Shown here: in pieces, positions 1 through 12,077 of the stretch
Layout of the letters: each line of letters starts with the position of its first letter
Position numbering within the stretch: position 1 is the stretch's first letter
Source of the DNA: Heterobilharzia americana
Taxonomy: Eukaryota > Platyhelminthes > Trematoda > Strigeidida > Schistosomatidae
NCBI GenBank assembly: GCA_944470555.2
Contig: OX104127.1
Location: 114,728,741-114,792,740, forward strand
Length of the DNA stretch: 64,000 nucleotides
Reading direction: 5' to 3'
The notes under the pieces: generated by a model
Told to the model about the DNA's origin: nothing
What the model saw: only the letters and a program-made list of their open reading frames with translations
Database searches by the model: none
Program-made: the position numbers and the translations under genes

Positions 1-1248
1 CAGTTTGAGGTGATGCAACTTTGCAAGTTAGTTAAGTGGTAGACATATCCCATCACTCCACTCCTGATCATTAAAGTGAGAGTGGTTGCAGACCAGTCAT
101 GGAGTATCACCTTACTTTCGACAGTTGCTATACGCATGCAAAGCATTAAGATATTAGAAAAGTTGTAAATCTCAAGACAATGATCATTAACGTGTTAATT
201 TTTCAGACTGAAGAGTAAAATATCAATGGAACTCAACATTTCCCATGATCACGGTCAAAGCTTCAGGCATATAATCTGTAGATACGTGTGTGACAAGATG
301 ACATAAGAAACAGTTTAAACTAGGGAAAAGAAAATTGATAATTCATTCAGTGAAGATACTGATATTTTTAGGCTTAGAATTTATAGACAACTCAAAAATA
401 TGCATGTGATAGACATAAAATTTTAGAAATTTCCCCTTTATCGAATTTCATACACGTGATAATTTCAAATGGGCTGGACGTTAAATAAACAAGATATGAA
501 TCTCGTGGATATACAAAATATTACTAATTCTGAGACATTTTATATCTGTGTCACTTTCTACCCATTAGAAATCCAATATCAATATTAAATATACAAGATT
601 CGGTTAACATGTTGCCTCAATTATTTAAGCTGTGACCACTGTCACACGCATGAGAAGACCAAATTAAGTAAATGAGCAAATCACAAATATGTGAAACTTA
701 AAGCTAATTATGTTAGCAATCAAGTATTTATTTAATCAGTTGCTTTTTTAACCATTTTTAATTCATCAAACTCACTTACTATCTTTTCATCATGCTTCAA
801 TTCGAAACTGCAAAATGTTAACTTCTTACTTTCACAGCATTCGACTGAACCATATATCCTTATTATTAATTCGTTTGATATACAAGTCAGTGCTGTCATT
901 ATTATTAATTGCTTTTCAGTTTATTCAATGCAGCAGTTGGTGATGGAGCTTCATTCATAGACTGAGTACTCGAATAAGATTTACAAAAACATACTTAAGT
1001 GATCATAAATTTTCTTACTTGGTTTTCTTTGTCTTAGGTCTTTTCCTTAAATGTTACTTGTCACAGAACTTTCCGGCTATGTCGAATGCGCTGTTTATCA
1101 TTTTCATCAATTCTGTGGTCATCTTTTTGCTTCAGTTAACCATAATCGTATCTTAGTACTGTAATATCATTCGATATTTCGGTATACCTATGGGTCAGTT
1201 CATACACAGATTGAGGAAGTTTTTCTATTTTATTTGATAAAGTTTATT
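1..1248. other. Unassigned AT-rich DNA
   Basis: No coding region or recognisable repeat is supported. The sequence is AT-rich with frequent stops in all frames. Two AATAAA motifs on the minus strand at 1243-1248 and 1229-1234 lie just after the stop codon of the exon candidate at 1249-1512 and could be its polyadenylation signals, but such motifs are common by chance at this base composition. Confidence 0.5.
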
Positions 1249-1512
1249 TTACAAAAGGTTATGTCTAGGTGAGATTATGGTTTCGGGTGACATCGTAAAC
1301 CCTGTTTCATTAAAAATTTCGTATGTAATATTCGGCGATTTTTCAGAACATCTCGCAAGAACCAACATTTCCCCAGTTATGAAGCAACTGCTGTTCACCT
1401 CACGGTTTAGTCTATTCTTGAGGCTCCATTCGAAGTGATTGGCTAAACATAATGTATTATTCTGTTTTTTTGAGCGGTAAGTTGAACGGGTTGCATTGAC
1501 TCCTGAGTTTAT
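1249..1512 (-). CDS. Candidate terminal coding exon, unknown protein
   Basis: An open frame on the minus strand ends with TAA at 1249-1251, followed at once by two AATAAA motifs. A possible splice acceptor (TTTACAG) on the minus strand would open the exon at 1512; the frame itself is open to 1533. The translation is polar, rich in Ser, Asn and Arg, and includes the stretch FEWSLKNRLNREV. I recognise no domain. It lies on the same strand as, and downstream of, the KCNQ exon at 23.3-23.8 kb, so it could be a 3' exon of that gene, of another gene, or a chance open frame. Base composition is slightly less AT-rich than the flanks. This is a weak call based on open frame, stop, polyA motifs and acceptor only. 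Confidence 0.25.
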   Translation of the reverse strand: MNSGVNATRSTYRSKKQNNTLCLANHFEWSLKNRLNREVNSSCFITGEMLVLARCSEKSPNITYEIFNETGFTMSPETIISPRHNLL

Positions 1513-1533
1513 CTGTAAATTATCTGGTCGCAT

Positions 1534-2925
1534 GCTTGGATTTCATTATAATAAATGAGTCATCCACATTTCTTAACATACTTTTAGACTAAGCTAAAAT
1601 ATCATCGAATCTTCACTTTCCCGAATTTCCGTGAGCTTGTCTGATATCATTGGAAATACATCAAATATCAAAGCTAGTCTTTTTTTTACTGTATATATTT
1701 TGTCTTAAATCCGGATTTATTGCTCAGACACTTATATTTTAACTGAAACCTTCAATTGGTATTTCACTTGTCTTGACTAGATTTTATTCGACGCTGAACT
1801 TGTTTCTGACAGCTTTATTAGCTGAAGTGATTGGTGTACTCGTATGCAGGTTTGCTATGCCAAAACTTGACATTTTTTCTGCATTTTATAACTAAGTAAT
1901 ATGCTACATACTCTTCTTCAGACAAAGTGTTTTCTCTACATAAAAGTAGGTCACCTGAACAATTTCCTGTTCATAAATACCCACTGCTGGTGTATTTAGT
2001 GAAATAATAGAGAGGATAAATAGCTTTAATATTTCTTTGGTGGCGTTTGTCGCAGTGACAACAATACTCCAGTAAGAAGGCCCTTTTCACAACGAATGAA
2101 TATCTATTCGTAAACTAAAGCCACTAGGTTGATGAATACTTAGTAAATGGGCGTTGTTTTCATAATGGTGTATCAGAGGTTCGCAGACGAGAACAAGACA
2201 TAGATAACACTTCATAGAAAAACTCCTAAGGGAGAAAGGGTATATTATTCGCGGTGCGAAATGTGCAGTCAGTTATATTCTTGGATAATAACAGCACTAG
2301 GGTCCAAAACGATAATAGGTGCCACGCTGTGTTTATCACTAAAATCGTATCTCACTTTAAAGTCTTTTATGCATATCAGGATAGACTACAAAAACATTTA
2401 AGTTTGCGTATGTATATAACAGCGGATAACAATGGAATTGAGAAACCTTGCTGTTTGTTATGAGCTATTTCATAAATATGATATGACGTGAGCATGAATA
2501 ATACAGTCCAGGGTATAATGTGACGGATTAAGTATAGTATTTTAGATTACATTTTTTGTATATTAGTTATCTGCATTATGCTTCCATTTTTATTGTGATA
2601 TAATAGATAAGGGGATTAAAGACAATCCTATTTTCGATGAACTGAAATGAATGCGTGTCATTTTGTTATCATTTTAATCAAGTTTTATTGAAACATAACT
2701 CGTCATGCACCCACCATCAATCACTCACAGAAGAACAGAATAAAACAGCAGGACTTTTATTATGCTCAGTTTTAGCTAGAAAATCATGAAATGTTTGATA
2801 AATTAAATGAGGACATACTAAAGACAATGAAAGGGGAGATGTTTGTATCCTTTCACCTAAAAAATTTCGAATACTATATACTACAAATTTTCTGGAAAGA
2901 AGTAGCGATTAGGCAGATGGTTTAC
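1534..2925. other. Unassigned AT-rich DNA
   Basis: Nothing recognisable. Short open frames here have compositions typical of chance frames in AT-rich DNA. Confidence 0.5.
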
Positions 2926-3077
2926 CTTCATTCTTCTCAAGTTTTTGGAGAAAATCGCCTCTTCTATACTGTCGTATGAACTTTTTTCTATGGTAACCTT
3001 GGATTTGGTATGACTTTTCTTCAGGTTTTGTTTGGCTAGTAGTGGTGCCAAAAACTTAGTTCTCATATAAGCGAAGT
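2926..3077 (-). CDS. Candidate internal exon, unknown protein
   Basis: On the minus strand a tract ending TTTTTCAG (acceptor, rc of 3078-3085) precedes an open 152-bp stretch that ends at AAG|GTAAAC (donor, rc of 2920-2925). The encoded peptide is polar and basic, with many Lys and Ser and the run SSYDSIEEAIFSKNLRRMK, which reads more like protein than most frames nearby. No family is recognised. If real it could belong to the leftward-running KCNQ gene or an unrelated gene. The evidence is limited to splice-site-like flanks and amino-acid composition. Confidence 0.2.
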
Positions 3078-3940
3078 CTGAAAAACGTGCTGACACATAG
3101 GTCCTGGCTTCTACTCCCAAACTTTATTTAGGAAAAGACCCTAGAATGAAAGCTGAAGAATAATTCAAGCAGAAATGCTTCGATGCCCATATTTCAAAAG
3201 AGATCAAGCGATACTATGTGATCAGTTCATGGACATGATAGTGATCTTTCTAAATAATAGCTAACAACGGTTTCTAAACACGTTTATCTCGGAGATTGGT
3301 GGCATGATAGAGGTTTCAGTTTATGAGGCAATGGTCACTGACTTCAAGTCCCAAAGTTAGCACAAACACATTAAGCTGCAGGAAAAGTCAGCATACAGAT
3401 TCGCAGTCGTTTGAATCGAGCGGCCTTGCTTGTAGTGATGGGCATAATGAAATGGGCTCAGTTGCTGCAGAGATTTTTCACCTAAGTTCACTACATATTT
3501 TAAGGCGGAGTAATGTATGTTAAAATTTGTAATATAACGGAAAGTAAGTTACTAGTGCATGTAAAGAACAGTGATTAGAGTTTAGGAGAAGAAAAAACAC
3601 GTTCAGGAAAGAAATCCCATTGAGAGGAATAACTCATGTGTGAGTATAGTGAAGCAAGTGGTGGTTATTAAGTACCATACCCTGTGACTAGTCAGATGGA
3701 AAACCTGCCCTCAGGGCGATTAAATTCATTACTTTCCCCCCCCTTAAATGACCTTAGATGCCCATAAAGTGACTAAATAAACCGATTAGCCTATGAAAAT
3801 AGTGACGTATATGAAGCATACGTTGATACAGTCATTTCAGTTGTTCGCTTATCCTAACTCCTCTGTTTACCGCTGCATTGCACGGTGGAATTATCGACCA
3901 CCTGATAGACTGATTATCTTTCAAGATGTATACATTTCAT
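3078..3940. other. Unassigned AT-rich DNA
   Basis: No gene or known repeat seen. A GC-richer patch near 3310-3460 has a vaguely tRNA-like order of motifs but no convincing A or B box. Confidence 0.4.
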
Positions 3941-3944
3941 ACAG

Positions 3945-3997
<53 letters not shown>

Positions 3998-4013
3998 TAT
4001 ATTATATTATTGT
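3945..4013. repeat. (TA)n microsatellite grading into (ATATT)n
   Basis: A run of TA dinucleotides of about 45 bases is followed by several ATATT units. An apparent reading frame crossing it, with Tyr-Ile repeats, is an artefact of the microsatellite. Confidence 0.95.
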
Positions 4014-6489
4014 ATCATTGCAGTTGTTATCTCATTCGCTAATTCTCTGTCATAAGAGGTTCTAGAAAAACTGTTCCCTGGGAAGGGAAAAAGTGTTGCA
4101 TTACAATGACCATGTAGTGCTTCCTAAAATAATAAATTCCCAAGCGATACAGAGCTCAAAGTTTGTCAAAATGCACCGTAGACAATTACCGAAAACCAGT
4201 ATGTTATTTCAATTAGACTTTCCGAAAAAAATAACGTGGACTAAACACAGGAGACTGAAAATTTATTTTTTGATGCAGCAGAAGGGGAACATGACAATAA
4301 TTTATCTTTCTAGCCACTATCTTGTTTTATTGTAAATTGAGAAGTTTCTACTTTGATTTTCATTAGTTTAAGCTGCGAGTGGGATAATAGCAAATCGATA
4401 GTTAGACACCTGACTGGATGAGAATTGTGTTTATTTGTTCCAACACAACAACTAAAATTTCAAACCGTAGATTGTCCATAACTAGGTTTGCTTTGATATG
4501 AAAGCAGCACCTTGTGCTGACTTTACCCAATGACACAGTGTGGTGCAGAGTTACAGTTTACAGCAGGAGAGAAATCAAAATATATAGTCTGTGGTATTGT
4601 TATTTATTTATAATCTGCGCAGCAGTTGTGCAATTTTTTATATTGCTTACTTGCTTTTTATTGTCAAACTGGCTATAAATGAAACAATTTACTTTTGTTA
4701 CCCCCGAAGGTTTTTGGATTCGGGTTCTCCGTTAATTAGGCAGATAACTGTCAGTAGAACATGTTTTCTGTTAAAAACAGGGTTCAGTGTACACTTGCTA
4801 TATATGCAAAACTTTTAAATCAGTATGGTTGTAAATATGAACCCACTGGATATTGAGCGGGTGAGTCTCAAATCAAATATGCTGAGGACACAGTCAAACT
4901 GGGCACCAGGTTTTCTGAATTTTATTACAGTTTTTTTCACGAAGATTTTAAAGGTCATTAGAAAATCAGTTACTGTTTTTAAAATGGGACTAGTCCTGTA
5001 TATAGCAAGATCTAAAATCTCACAGTTGATTTACTCGCTAATTTTGATTTAGTTTTGATAATATTTATAATATCATTGAACTCAGACTGATAAATCATGT
5101 AAAATGGAGTTTTATCGAAAATAAATTATCACCGCGGAGAACAACTGTGCTAGAACTCACTAGTGTTACCCTAAATCAAAAATTATTTAAGTGGTTAGAT
5201 AATACAGTGAATATGTAAAGGCCATTTATCATTCATTCCTTCTAAAAGATAAACTTTACTTTCGTTTGAGGGTAGGCTAAAGTTTCTCTCTACATAAATA
5301 ACACTATGATGAGAATATTGAACACAGTGATATTGCCACTAAAGATTTCACTTTCTTGAAAATGTTGTTTTTTTGCGCTGAATGCCGGTACCTTCTGAAG
5401 ATCAGTTTTTACCAACTGTTTCATTTATATGGATATTTTTTTGATAAAATGCACTGCATTAGCAAGCTTTTAGATTTAAACATCTATACAAACAGAGAAG
5501 AAAGATATCTACTGCGTATAACACCTGGGCACTGTAGTCTATTGTTATTCCATTTTTGTTTGTGTCATGAAGTTAAAAAATGCTTTGGACACAATTTTTG
5601 CCGATATTCATATAGGGTGACTGAACAACTATGATACTTGGCTTACATGGTTCTAATTCCCTCTCCTTCTTTCGCAATGAGGGTGGTAAAATTTTTTATG
5701 TATTTGAAACAGGTATTGAATCATTCCTTTTGCATGTATTTTTCATTAATACCAATAGCCCTGATATGAACACGAATAATAACTTCTTTTAGCGTAGGAA
5801 GGTGGTACTGGGTCAGCATGAAGCCTTGGATCTAAGCTTACTGCATGTTGGTAATTATCTCCAAAGTATATCCGAAACATGGAAAAACTGGTTTTCCCTC
5901 AGTAATTCGAATCTGCATCGTTCAGTCTTTAAGTCAGAGAATTAACCACTGTACAGCTGTACTAGCTGAGCACTGATGACCAACTGACACACAATAAAAT
6001 GTTCCATAAACTTTAATACTTTTTAACTCTTACAGATCTAACAAACTTCCTTTATTGTCTACAGTCATAAATTTAAGTCATTAAAACTTCATTTGATTTA
6101 TTTTCTCAGAAGAGATGTGGAAATTCATTTAAATTTCTTGCTTTGGTCATCCATCACGATCACAATTTACGTTGGCTTGGAAACGCTTATGAGATTTTGA
6201 AGTTTTAAATTTGTGGACAGTTTCAAAACACAGATATCATTTAGTGGAACATACTCACGAAGTCTTATTGCTTAGATTTACTGAAAGCTCGAAAATAAAA
6301 ACGACAAGTTATCAAAAGAGTCCTTCTCGTAGTGCTCCAATTTATGGATACAAAAAACGTTTTATAACTATAGACAACAGTGAATAACTTTTCATCCCTA
6401 ACTTACATAACTTCCTGGCCCAGTTGGTTTCAAACTATAGAGGAGGACTTATAATGAAATGAAACCAGCTGAAAGAATTATATACATCT
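4014..6489. other. Unassigned AT-rich DNA
   Basis: No supported gene. At about 5890-5990 an inverted tRNA-like pattern (a TTCGAAT motif and GTACAGCTG-like sequence on the minus strand) suggests a very old tRNA-derived short retroposon, but it cannot be assigned to a family. Confidence 0.4.
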
Positions 6490-6650
6490 TGATGACTAAC
6501 AGTGAAATTCATGACGCGCACTTCGTTCTTTTTGGGACTCGTCAGCTGGATATACCTGCTCCCCAATGAGTGGTGTTGTTCTCACTGGAACTAGAACGCA
6601 ATATCCATCGCGCCAAACGCCAAAGAGTCACACACTAGTCCACGATTGTC
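6490..6650 (-). mobile_element. Smα-like hammerhead retroposon, relic copy
   Basis: This is a minus-strand copy of the schistosome tRNA-headed, hammerhead-bearing short retroposon. On the minus strand a degenerate polymerase III head (rc of about 6575-6650, with a B-box remnant at 6577-6588) is followed by the ribozyme domain at 6498-6570. The linker between them resembles CCACTCACTG-type sequence seen in the other copies at 17.1, 35.1, 47.1 and 61.2 kb. The downstream tail is not recognisable. Family identity rests on recall of the published Smα hammerhead sequence and on repeated occurrence within this window. Confidence 0.75.
6498..6570 (-). ncRNA. Hammerhead ribozyme, near-consensus relic (Smα type)
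   Basis: The core CUGACGAG (rc of 6538-6545) is intact. Stem II is GUCC/GAAC with one mismatch. G12-A13-A14 is intact, but the following A15.1 is G (GAAG, rc of 6521-6524), leaving a possible G-U closing pair. The cleavage triplet GUC (rc of 6513-6515) is kept. Stem I has two mismatches next to the core. Among the Smα-like copies here this has the best catalytic core, but weak stem I pairing makes activity doubtful. Confidence 0.7.
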
Positions 6651-9589
6651 ACCTCTTGTGTAGAAGGGGATCAGTTGTTGTTTTGATACTTGCAGTTTCA
6701 TTTTGCTGCCAACAGAGGTAAAGCGATTCGGCCCTACATCACAACGGAAAATTACAACAGAAAAACTTTTACTCTACTCTCACAGTGGAAAATGCCTATG
6801 ATTAAATGCATATGAATTTCGATGGAATCTTGAGGATTTAACCATATTCTGTGCAAAAATCTCTTCTCTAAATTCTATAGTCAAATGTTCAGATTCTCCA
6901 GTCAGAGAAAAATTCACCCTAACGATGTTAAGGTTTTTTGTAACAGTCAGCTGATGATGTCAAATAGTTTAGCGTTTCTTTTCAAAATAGATTTTTGTGG
7001 AAGACAATTTCAGAGTAAAATATCACTGGAATTCAGTTCTAAGTAATTGGATACGTAGGTGATTATAAGGCTTGCGTAGCACTTGAACGTGTAAATGAAC
7101 TCTGATCACTTTGATGATGAAATTCTTATGAGTGGAGCCTACTATAAGTGGAGAGGAAATGAAATATTTTGGAGTATGAATAAATAACGATAGTTTATTA
7201 GAACCAGCCATTACAAGGAGGAAGTAAGGAGATTTATTTTTTTGTTCATACGCTTGTGCAGATGAACGTCGAAGAATGGTTTTATAAGCAGAAGCAGATA
7301 GAGGAATACTAGTTTAATTATAGTGATACTTATTTAAGCGAACGAAAATGGCGTTAGTAAATATACTAAAATTGTTTTGGACTATAGGGTTGAGGAGATA
7401 TCTCAAGTGTGGTAGTTGAAAATTAGGTTAAATGGGTCGGGATGACTTGGGGTTTATTGGTCCCCAATGGGGTCAACTTACTTTTGGAGGCAACGCCATT
7501 CTTCTCTGAAAACCTAACTTCAGCTGCTGCATCCATGTTACTACCCCCTTATGTGGTCCAAAGGAGTCGGAGACTTGTGCGTTTCAGCAGGTTGATTAAA
7601 AATCAGCAATTGATCGAAGTTAACTGATTCATATCCATAGCATGGTTTGTTTGAACTAAGTGTATTGGTATTAAACTTTGAATAATATTGCCCCTTATTC
7701 CACCTTCACTTAAGCATATCTACAGGTGATGGTGATCGCGGAAAATTAAATTCTTAAAGCAACGTCTGCTGTGAATGACTCAACAGAAGCAGTTCGACCG
7801 CACATTTCCAACTTCCGTTTATTCCTGATATAGCCTGATCACCATTCAACGCCATCGGTTGGAAAATGTTCCCAAATCTGAGTGGGTTATGTCCACAGAT
7901 CGCATTTTCTCAATAGGACTTCAAGAACTCCATCTTGAGGCACGTAACTAATTATCATTTTGTATAGCATGGTCTATTACTTCTATCAGGAAATCGTAAT
8001 TTGTCCTGCTTGCGAAGGCATCCCACCAAAGAGCATTTCCTCTGGATGACTTTAGGCTTTAGTGGAAAGAATTTTATCATGAAGGTAAAGGGAATTCATT
8101 GTAGACTTTAATTACAATAGATCAGCGCTAAAAAACACTTTCATACTTAATCGCTCAATTTGAATAGGAACCATATGAGATAATTAACTGATTTTAACTA
8201 TACAGTATTACAAAGGATGTATAATCATCTGCACAATTAATTACTTGGAATTGAATTACAGTAATATTTGAATCTAAAACTGTTTTTCACGCAAATCTGT
8301 CCCGAAGAAAATCACTTAACTATTTGACATCACCGACTGACTGTTGGAAGAAACTTTAAAGTTGCTTATGCGGATTTACTCTCTGATCGAACAATGTAGA
8401 CATGTAACTACAGACCTTGAGGAGGAAATTACTGTAAAGAATATTCTTTTTTCATTTATGTGTTTTTTCAATCATAATAATGTTAATTTCACTTTAGCTT
8501 TTTGACATTCCGGAGAATGTGCTCCTCTTAAAACTGAGGACTGGCTTGTATGGCATGCAGACTAACATTAAATCACATTAATTTAGGAATGCAAGCGTTA
8601 GTAGGAAGTCAGTGCTAGGTAAAAGTTTCCTTCTGTTTATTAGATAACTAAGATAAAGTTCACTGAAGCAAGCTTGTAAACTTGTAACATATGGAATGAA
8701 TGACAGTGAAAGCCATTTACCTTTCATTCAAAATAAGCCTATTGGAAATGGTGAACGCCTGCTAAACTTCCCTGATTAAGCCAAGTGTAAATGCTTCTAC
8801 TAACGGAATATAAGTCAGTACTACGCGCTTACAATTCATTTCCTCTTTAGTTGGTCGGTTTGAAATCACTAAAAATATATATGATCAATATTCGTCTTTT
8901 TTGCATTGGAACAGGTTCAGTTAAGGAGAGGTATCTTCACGAGCATTCTCTTCGAAATGACTTGAAATACTTTTGAAGTAATACCCGATCCTTTAGGTTT
9001 GTCTTTGTCAGTATACTTTGATTGTATAGAGAAACAATGAGAAACATTTTCAAGCACGCATAGCGTGCCACATGGAGCTTTGAATATCCAATTTACGGAG
9101 TGAGTGAAAGGTTTTCTGTCGATGAACAACATTCAAACCACAAGGAGCATAGGCAAATGCCAGTAACATGCACATTATGTACACGGAACCAGGCATGATT
9201 TGCATGATCATTAAACAAATTCAATTATTTCCGAAAACATGCAAATGAAGCATTTGTCGATGATACGCTTTGTTAATACTTTATCCCATGTATCCTCATA
9301 ATTCTAAGTTAACCATGGATTCTAAAAAATGTAACCTTATCATATCGAAAATAAACTGACTTTAATTTGGAGGTTTGTTGGGATTTTATTGATGTAGCGG
9401 TGGTGTTCGTCGTGTAATAACATCATCCGAAGACCCAATGAAAAAACAGATCACTGGCCATCTGTTTCTGTCAATAAATCCACACAAGCCTCCAAATTGA
9501 ATTTGCACACAGCGCTCTTTGATAATTTGCTTTGAAATAAGACTTCTCAAGGTTCTAATCAGAAGTCATTTAGCGTGGGAAAAAGCAAG
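6651..9589. other. Unassigned AT-rich DNA
   Basis: No supported gene. A GC-richer open stretch at about 7435-7625 on the plus strand shows no recognisable domain or splice sites. The rest is low-complexity AT-rich sequence. Confidence 0.4.
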
Positions 9590-9900
9590 TTGGACGTGAG
9601 AATAGCTATTCAGCGACGGCATTGGATGGAGATGGCGCTATATCGCGAAGTAACGGAAGTAAGAAAATGTGAACCACTAAATTCTAACCTAGTAGCTCAA
9701 TGGTAACGGGGCCGCCGAGGAACTCGGCGGTCATGGATTATATCCCTAACTAGGTTAGCGGTGTGCACTGCCGAAGAGTCCTTTATCTGGTTGAAGTATG
9801 TGTCCAGTGCTCCCAAGCTTTCAATTTCGCATGATAACTGCCAACTCTGAGATGACCTTAGTTTCTGGATTTCGGAGACTTGAATAACAGGGGGGGGGGA
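9590..9900 (+). mobile_element. SINE-B (tRNA-derived, hammerhead-like), plus copy
   Basis: A tRNA-like A box (TAGCTCAATGG, 9693-9703) is followed by a degenerate B box (about 9732-9746), then the hammerhead-like motif at 9765-9810. The body ends in the GCTCCCAAG...CTTTCAATTT type shared with other SINE-B copies. The sequence upstream of the A box (GCTATATCGCGAA...) matches the 63.4-kb copy, so the unit extends left of the head. A G-run follows at about 9891-9899. The family name is local to this annotation. Confidence 0.7.
9765..9810 (+). ncRNA. Hammerhead-like motif in SINE-B
   Basis: GCACTG (9765-9770) pairs perfectly with CAGTGC (9805-9810) as stem I. Between them lie CCGAAGA (9771-9777, in place of CUGANGA, so U4 is C), stem II starting GTCC (9778-9781) with a decayed 3' strand, GAA (9793-9795), a two-pair wobble stem III, and GTC (9802-9804). 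All elements are in hammerhead type-I order. The U4 change would be expected to impair cleavage. Activity is unknown. Confidence 0.6.
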
Positions 9901-10128
9901 TGATGAAACATAAGAACCAACTTGAAAAGGTCTCTTCAAAACTTCATTTAGTATTGTTGGTTGTTACTGTATCAAAATGGCAAACTATTTTCATCTGACC
10001 GTAGGCGGTTTTGTGTCTGGGAATGGCTTCAATAAACTATTTGTCTTATTAACGTATCCGTGTCTTTCAGCATAGCATCGAGAACCTTAAGCTTTTGAAC
10101 CTTCATAACTGACTGATAAAATCCCAGC

Positions 10129-10141
10129 AATGATTCACACA
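10129..10141. repeat. Target-site duplication, left copy (RTE)
   Basis: AATGATTCACACA occurs here and again at 13353-13365, directly flanking the RTE element. The 13-bp match is exact; the first two bases could belong to the (TAA)n tail. Confidence 0.9.
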
Positions 10142-10328
10142 ACCTCGCCTGGTTAACTAGTTTACTAGTTACTAGCCGGTCCTAAGCCCGGGTAAAGAGG
10201 GAAGGTTGGGCATAGGGCTAGCAACCCTACCCCGTAAAACAAATCTAACCGCTAAAGAAACTTCAAAGCACAAACAAAATATAAAAAATGAAAACAAACT
10301 TATTCCCCGCTGGAATCGGAGAGGCGAA

Positions 10329-12077
10329 ATGACGCCAGTTGGTGAAAGCCTTCGGGAAGCCAATTGGCCGATGTGTCTTCTCTCGATGAAAGCGAAAGTA
10401 AACGTGGGGACATGGAATGTCCGCACGATGTTTGAACCCAGTAAGGCAGCCCAGATTGCAAAGGAGATGAGAAGGTATAACATCGAAGTGCTTGGGATTT
10501 GCGAAAGCAGATGGAATGGGAGTGGACTCTCCAAACTGTCAACGGGAGAATCAATAATCTACTCCGGTCACCCAGACGCCAACCACGAGCACACTGAGGG
10601 AGTGGCTATCATGATGTCCTCAAGAGCATCGAAGGCTCTCATGCAGTGGGAACCAATCTCCTCCAGGATCATGTCAGCAAGATTCAACTCAAAAGGAAGA
10701 AAGGTCACAATCATACAATGTTATGCACCTACAAATAATGCAGAGCAAGAGAAAAAGGAGGAATTCTACAGACAACTTCAGTCAACACTGGACAAGACGT
10801 CAGTTGGCGATATCAAAATTCTAATGGGCGACATGAATGCCAAACTGGGAGGGGACAACACGGGAAGAGAACTAACCATGGGTCGAGAGGCGCTAGGTGA
10901 AATGAATGAGAATGGAGAATTGTTTGCAGAATTCTGTGCATTCAACGATTTGGTGATTGGAGGCAGTGTGTTCAGGCACAAGGATATCCACAAAGCGACA
11001 TGGATTTCACCAGATGGACACACTAAAAACCAAATCGACTTTATCTCAATCTCAAGAAAATGGAGACGCAGTCTACTTAACACAAGGTCAAGAAGAGGAG
11101 CAGATGTAGGTTCAGACCACTATCTAGTGCAAGGAACCTTCCAAATCAAGTTAAAAGCCTTCAAGGAAGCTGGTGATAGACCTCAATTCAAGTACAACAC
11201 TCGGAAACTGAAGGATGAAACTACAAAGGAGATCTTCAAAGCAGCCATCAAGACAAAATGGGAGACGTCGAGGGACATCCCTGAAGAAACCTGTGTGGAA
11301 GAACACTGGAAGTCTTTGAAAGCTATGTGGAAAGAAACCTGCACAACAGTATTAGGAAGGAAGAAGAAAGAAGACAAGGAATGGATCTCGACGGATACCT
11401 GGAAGCTGATAGAGGAGAGGAGGATGGTGAAGCAGAAGATAAACCAGTGCAAGGATGCTCAACGACAAGAGGAACTGAGCACAATGTATAAAACACTGGA
11501 TAAAGAAGTGAAGAAGAGTGCACGCAAAGACAAACGACACTTCTACGACACACTGGCAAGTGAAGCAGAACAGGCTGCAGGTAAGAGAGACCTGACGACA
11601 TTGTATCAAATAACCAGGTTGCTATCAGGGAAGAGACCAACACAGATGAAACCAATAAAAGATGAAGAAGGAAATTTAATTACAAAAGAAGAGAAACAGA
11701 GGAAACGATGGGCCGACCACTTCAAGAAGCTCTTGAATCGACCACCACCTGCACTTCGTCCAGAAATACCACCTGCAGCCGCTGAATTACAAGTGAACAT
11801 AAATCCCCCAACGAAAATGGAAGTCCTGAACGCCATAAAGCTACTGAAATGCGGGAAAGCAGCAGGACCAGATGGAATACCGCCAGAAGCACTGAGAACA
11901 GATGCAGAGACAACAGCGGACATGCTCACACCACTATTGCAGAAGGTGTGGAGGAAGAGAAGGTACCTGACGATTGGAAGAAGGGTTACCTTGTCAAACT
12001 GCCGAAGAAGGGAGACCTCAGTGCTTGCAAGAACTGGCGAGGAATCACTCTCCTATCCACCCCAAGTAAAATATTAA
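10329..12077 (+). pseudogene. RTE ORF part 1: endonuclease and start of reverse transcriptase
   Basis: The frame is open from 10206, but the first ATG is at 10329 and a second at 10371; I chose 10329. The N-terminal half is an AP-like endonuclease that nicks target DNA for target-primed reverse transcription. It shows the Asn of GTWNVRTM, the Glu of GICESRWNG, the Asp/Asn of GDMNAKLGG, and the Asp-His of GSDHYLV at the domain end. A Lys/Glu-rich linker follows, and the first reverse-transcriptase motif (KAAGPDGIPPEAL) begins near 11858. One base is missing near 11951, after which the frame reads unrelated residues to a stop at 12077. Downstream homology continues in the next frame. Confidence 0.9.

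Noticed and set aside
3793..4065. 90-residue frame with Tyr-Ile repeats
   Set aside because: It is the translation of the TA microsatellite at 3945-4013.
7442..7627. Open frame in a GC-richer patch
   Set aside because: No acceptor/donor pair or recognisable domain; left as unassigned.
9765..9810. Idea that the SINE-B motif is a functional ribozyme in this copy
   Set aside because: Stem I is perfect, but U4 is C, stem II is damaged and A15.1 is G. I keep the fold as hammerhead-like and do not claim activity.
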